From NCBI RefSeq assembly GCF_963678635.1, contig NC_087068.1, positions 11,228,027 through 11,292,026 on the forward strand: a DNA stretch of 64,000 nt, given 5' to 3'. This document shows, one piece after another, positions 45,801 through 51,800 of the stretch. Position 1 is the first letter of the stretch; the number at the start of each line of letters is the position of its first letter. A program made the position numbers and the translations under genes. The notes under the pieces are model-generated. The model was not told where the DNA came from. It made no database searches and worked only from the letters and a program-made list of their open reading frames with translations. Source of the DNA: Symsagittifera roscoffensis. Its lineage: Eukaryota; Xenacoelomorpha; Acoela; Convolutidae.

Positions 45801-48800
45801 CCGCCCTGAACATCAACACCTCCGCCCTCCTCCAGGAAGCATCCTCGCTCAATGTGTCCATTGAGCATCTGATTACTCATCCTAACCAATCAGAGCTACT
45901 GATGACGTCAGAGTATGGACTGTGTAGTGAGATGAGTGGGTTTGAGTTCATGCCCATGGAAGTTGAGGACTCCGCCGCCAAAGAGGTTGGAGAACTGATT
46001 TCGACGAAACTGAAAATAAGCTCATTGTTCCGATCACTGTGTTCCGATCACTGAATGTATTTTAGTTTTTTATTGTTTTGTTGACGCAATATTAGATGCC
46101 AGAAGTAATTATTGGAATAATTGGAGCGATATGTCATATTAAAGCGTTTTCACCCGTGATTGGAACCATAGTTAAAAATTTCCAATAATTATTTGCAATC
46201 TCGAGACAAAATCTAGAAAACAAGATTTCGAAGCATCATTTAGCGCTTTCTTGGCAATAAATTTTTCTTTTTTTTTGTTTCTTATTCACTTTTTGAATAC
46301 AACTGTTGAGGTTACAAAAAATTTAGTAGCGTTCTGAGCAGTGGCGTGCGCAGAAATTTTTCTAGGGGGGGGGGGCGGTTTTCGAAAAATTTTGAAATTG
46401 TTGCGGACCCTATTTTACCCTAAAAATTTTAACGCCGCAGGCGATTTTTACAAAAAACAGGCCAAAAATGCTTTTTTTGCGCACTTAGGAAAATTTTGAC
46501 AAAAAAATGCGTTAGTGACAAAATTAGTTATATTGGCGCCAAAGGCGCCTTGAAAAATTTTGAGGTTCATTAGCCAAAAATGAATTTCGTAAAGTTATAC
46601 CAAAGTGGGGACCCTTTGGAAAAATTTAGCAACCAGAATTGAGGGAGGGGGCGGTTGCCCCCCTTTGTCCCGCTACTGGTTTTTGTCTATCTTTTCATCA
46701 TACTACGCAAAAAATGACCCAAATAAAAAAAGTTTTCTTTTTCTAGTTTTCAATGAATCTTTGAAGATAACGTTTATAGCAAATTTTGCAAATTTTAAAA
46801 AGAAAAGTATGTTTTTTTCTAGTTTTTCATGAATGTGGTCGGAATTTTCTGTGTTACTTGAACAGCAACCGTCTATTCTTGTTAAAATTGCATGCTTTGC
46901 AGCAAAATTTTATGTCCTCGAGAAACTATACCTGGTCAACTTATCAGTTCAAAAAGAGTGTACTGATTATAAAGTGGTTAGTGTTTCAGTTTGGTCTCGT
47001 CTGCGGTCGGGAGATCTACAGACGGGTGGACAAGGCACTGTTTGTGTTGGGACAGGCAGTCGGCGCCTTCGTCCTGGGATACCTCAGCGACAAGTGAACT
47101 ACCCATTCAATTTGCAATTGGCCCTAACCAAAAAAAAATGCATTTTCTGTAACCCCTGCTATACAAACCGAACACGTCCCATAATTTGTGTCCAGATTTT
47201 TTTGGTAGTCAATGATTACTTTGACTTATTTTTTCTTTTTCTTAAAATTTTTAAAATATTGTCATGGTGTTGGAGGATTGCGGATCGGCGGTTGCGATAG
47301 AGAGCTCAATTTCTTTACCTTTCTTTTAGTAAAAGCAATTTCTACTTATAAGAATATGATGGACTCACTTCACATAATGTGGTACAGAACATTTTGGTAC
47401 TTTTGAATTTTTTTTGGCACTTGTTAATGCCGTACAGAACGCTTTGAAATGTTAGTTTTTTCCGACTGTTTGTGAGTTGAAAAAGCAATGATCAGTGGCT
47501 TAACTCCTTATTTAATGTTGACAGATACGGGCGTAAGAAGATGTTGATTGTGCAGTACATTCTGGAACTATTCTGCATCCTGGCACTCGCCCTCTCCCCT
47601 CACATTGTCATCTTCCTCTTCCTCCGATTTGTGGTGTCCATGTTCAACATGAGCAAGTTCCCTATCGCTGTCACATTCGGTAAGTGCAGTAGTTTGCTTA
47701 ATTCTTATGCTTTTTTGCACCAGTTTTGAAAATCGTAAATTATTCCCTCGAGGTCTAGAAAAATTTCCTCGAAATCTTTTTCCTCAGGGGTTTGACCCCC
47801 TCACCAACCAAATGGTCCGCCTTTGGTATTATTTTATGACATCCATTTTCGGCCGACCAACCCTATACTTTTTCTGAAGGAGCCTTCGGCGCCTATATAT
47901 ACTAAACTTGAACGGAAGCGCGCGCCAAATAAACGCAATTTTTTGGTAAAGTTTTCCAAAAAGTGTCCAAAACGGCATGTTTGTCCTGTTATTTCAAAAT
48001 ATTGCCCGAAAATTTGGTCAAAATAGGGTCTTTATAGATATTTAGGAGAGCTCGGAAAATAATTTTGGTCGACCTAAAAAAAGTCGACATAATTTTAAAA
48101 TTTCGTCACCCCCTCTCGAGAAAATCTTAGATCCGCCCTACATGTAAGCAAAGATTTGATTTTTCACGCATTATTCCGGTACACGAGTTTTTTTATTTGG
48201 TTGATAAGTCTACATGAAAAATATTTAATATGTATTTGCCATTTAATTTAGTGGATGTAAAAAAAAATAACTTCTTTCTTTGTCAAAAACTACAGCACAT
48301 AGATTAACCAGTTCCGTCTTTTTAACAGGCCACATTTTTAGACAATTTGGTTACCATGAGCATTTTAAATAAAATCTTAATCAATTATAATCGGCGGTCG
48401 GAATACTCAGGTCTTTGCTTTGATGATAGCAGACTTGTTTTAAAAATATTTTTCAGTTTCAGTTTTTGTTTATTCGACTTTCAAAGAAAAATGTACTACT
48501 TAAGCTCAGTGTGGTTTTATCTTATGGCAATAGAAAATTGGGTTTTTTATAGATCCATTTTTGATTGGAGTTTTCTATACCATCTGAAATTTATTCACCT
48601 TCTAAGCTCAAAACTAAACAAAATTTAATATAGATCAATTTGTGTTTATTTGTGGAGATTTAAAAGTTGGCAACTTGTGCAATTTTGGACAACAAATGCG
48701 TAAGCGTTGGTTTAATCCGGCTCAAATTTTTTTTCGAATGTTTTGAAGCAAAATTATTCCATGGGGGGCTATTGTTACATGACTAGACGCTGGATACACA

Positions 48801-51800
48801 TTTTGTACAGAAATATCGTTTGTGGGAAAATTTTAAATAATCTAAAAACAATCCTTTTTTCACATTTTAAAATTTTTAAAATCAATTTCTCTCTTTTTTT
48901 TGTCAAAATTTCTTAAATTCAAAAAAAAATCAAAATTGATTGTATTTAGAATTTTGCATAAAACTATTGGGAAAAGTCTTTTTCATCCTATTTTTTTTGA
49001 GTTTGTTGAAACGGGTGTTTTTTTTTCTCCAGGAAAGCTTTGGGTTTTGAACTAGCCTGTTGTGACAAAGAAATTAGTTAATTGAAAAACTACTGATGCT
49101 TCGATCTCAAGTTTAGAAAGCAATTTTCCTGCAACCTTTATCCGAAAAGTTATGCAGGTTTGCAAATTGGCAATTTGAAATTAAAAACTCGCCATATTTT
49201 GCGTTTTAAAACAGCGTAATCGGCAGATGAAATCATTCAAACAAATAGTTTTTTCCTCACAGGCTATGTAAAGCAAAAACTGATATATTTTTCCTTTGGT
49301 AACGTTTTATTGAGAACAAAACGCTGGCCTCATTTGCATTTCATCTATTAATTTGAATGATTTCGAAATGCAAATGAGGCAAGCGTTTTGTTCTCATTAA
49401 AATGTTACCACAGGAAATATTTATCAACTTTTGATTTACATAGCCTGTGAGGAATAAAAATCAAAAAGAACGAAAACAGTTCAACTTCGTTGTTGTTCAT
49501 GTTTGGCATATTTTTTCATCGATTTCAAAAAAAACTTTTCCGTTAACCCTAAGGGGCAATAGAACCATCAGGGTTTTGCCCTGATACGAGAAATCTTGTT
49601 GCTCCAATTTTTCGATCATCGAAGAAAATGAGATATGTTTTTGCCTGGGGTGCTGGGGTGGTTTTTTAAGAGTAATGAACGTAGTGAGTACTATGATATA
49701 GATCTTGAAGATTTTTTTTGTTTTTTTTCAGGAAAAAATTGTTCAGCTCAATTTGGATTTTTCGTGGTTAGACTTGTGATTTGTTTTTAAATTCAGTGCA
49801 TTTCCATTGTTAACAGGAAGGCAAACTCCACTATCGAAGAGCAAAATTAAAAAGGTCACGAAAAACGTGACTGACTTCTAATTTCGAAAAAGGAAATTAA
49901 TTATCAGATTTCCCAGCAAAACAAAATGTTTATCTTCTGATCCAGTTTTCTCAAAATCGGTTAGGTTTAACAAAAAAGTGTCCATCATAACTTGTTGTAA
50001 AAAGTTTAAAGACTTTTAAGGCTATCTATTTTTTCTTCGAAATTCAAAAACTTGAAGGTTTTTAGAAAGAACAAGTGAGTTTTTTTTTTAGTTTCTCTGC
50101 GTTCATTACTCTTTTCCAACTGTCTGTTGACTATGTTTATTCAGATGGAGAAAGTTTTACAAATTTGTTCCGAATTGATATCAAGCTAATTCGAGATTTT
50201 GTTAAGTCAAACAGAGCCTTTGATATATGATAATATTGTCCAAAAAAGTTGTAAGTTTATTGAAAAAAAAAATACCAAAAACTATTGGAAACCAATTAAA
50301 GGGCAGTTAGATTATGCAAGGCTTCGCCCTGATATACGATCAATCTTGTTTTGAACATAAAATTGCTTGACGAAGAACTAAACAGTAACTACAATGATTT
50401 TTCAGGGTGGTTGAGTTTCTTAGGAGATTTCAAATATCTTTCTCTAAACGCGCTTCAGAATGTTTCTACAAACTAAGAGCTTCAACTATAATTTCTAGGC
50501 GCGGAGGTGATGATGCCGCAGCACCGTGGTCTGATTGGGATGATCCCCGGGATAGAGATAGGAGTGGGCATGATCCTCTACTCCTTCTTCGCCTACCTGA
50601 TCACTTCCTGGAGATGGTACACTACAACTGGCATGTGGTTCTGCCTCCCCATCACTGCATACTGGCTGTGAGTGGAGTTACTGTTCACTTGAACGAATAG
50701 ATAAATAAGCCGAACAAAATTACTGGTGGTACACAAAATATTGTTTTCACTATGGTGTAACAGTGACTTTTTATCCGGGATTTAAATAATGACCGACCAG
50801 TTGAGAGAATAAAACAAAGTTGGTCAAATCTGCACTGCAATATTGCGTAATTGAGCTCTTGTTAACTATATTTCCTAACTAAACTTTTCGGGAAAAGTTG
50901 TGGTAAGTAGTTGTTGATATTGTTGCCAGCATCGCCATGCCCGAAAGTCCTCGCTGGCTTCTGGAGAAGGGAAGATACAGAGAGTTCCAAGAAATAGTCA
51001 AGAACATCGAGCGCAAAACGGGAAAAACTCTGGACCCAAAAATGTGGTATAAGTTAGAAGTGCTGATTAAAGCAGAAAAGCGAAACACGACAGTTAAAGA
51101 GCAGTTCCAGAATGTCTTCAGAAGTAAGTCTTCGGCGATGTCAGACGCAGAAGAAGAAGAAGAAGACGATCAACCGAGTGGCTTCCAAGAAATTGGAAGG
51201 TCGCCGTTGTTAATTAGATGGCTCACCGTTTTTGCTTTTGTTTGGTAAGTTGTTCAAATATTTGATTGATGAAGTTGAACATCCGGGAAGTGAAGCAAAT
51301 GCGCGCTCTCGTTGTTTGGCTATTCTCGCGAAATGCTGAAAAAAATGGTTGCGTGGGTTTTTTCCACGAATATTTGGTGTCGGAAATATATTTAAGAGCA
51401 TATTTAAAGGAACAAAATTGTCTGTGCTTCTTGTAGAGCAGCCGGTTGTTTAAAAGACCCTATTAGTTTTAGATTTAATAAGCTTATATGTAATAACTTT
51501 GGTTTATATTTTCGGTAGGTCGACAATTCGTAACAGGCTAAAATTCGTAACACAGTACTGGAAAGTAGAGTATGCTTGCTCCGCTTCGCTCGTTGCGCTC
51601 ACATCCGGCACTAGAGGAATATTGCGCGTGAATCAGTGTTCCCCGCTTAACCTACTGATACTAATTGTCGCCTGTTACGAATTGTCGCCTCACGATATTT
51701 TCAGGTGCGCCAACACTCTTCTTTATTACGCCCTGACAATGGGTCAGGATCTGTTCAACCTCAACCTTTACTCTTACACTCTCATCAACGGGTGCTTCGA

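Larger units (their letters stand above)
48389..50351 (+). repeat. Old TTGTT-family remnants filling intron 5
   Basis: Three diverged right-end sequences occur: ggtcggaatactcaggtctt..cagacttgtt (ending about 48437), atcagggttttgccctgatac..atcttgtt (about 49590) and aaggcttcgccctgatat..caatcttgtt (about 50351). The hairpin is still recognisable in the last two. A left end-like ttgttgctccaatttttcg follows at 49586. The bodies are too diverged to delimit by eye. Confidence 0.5.
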
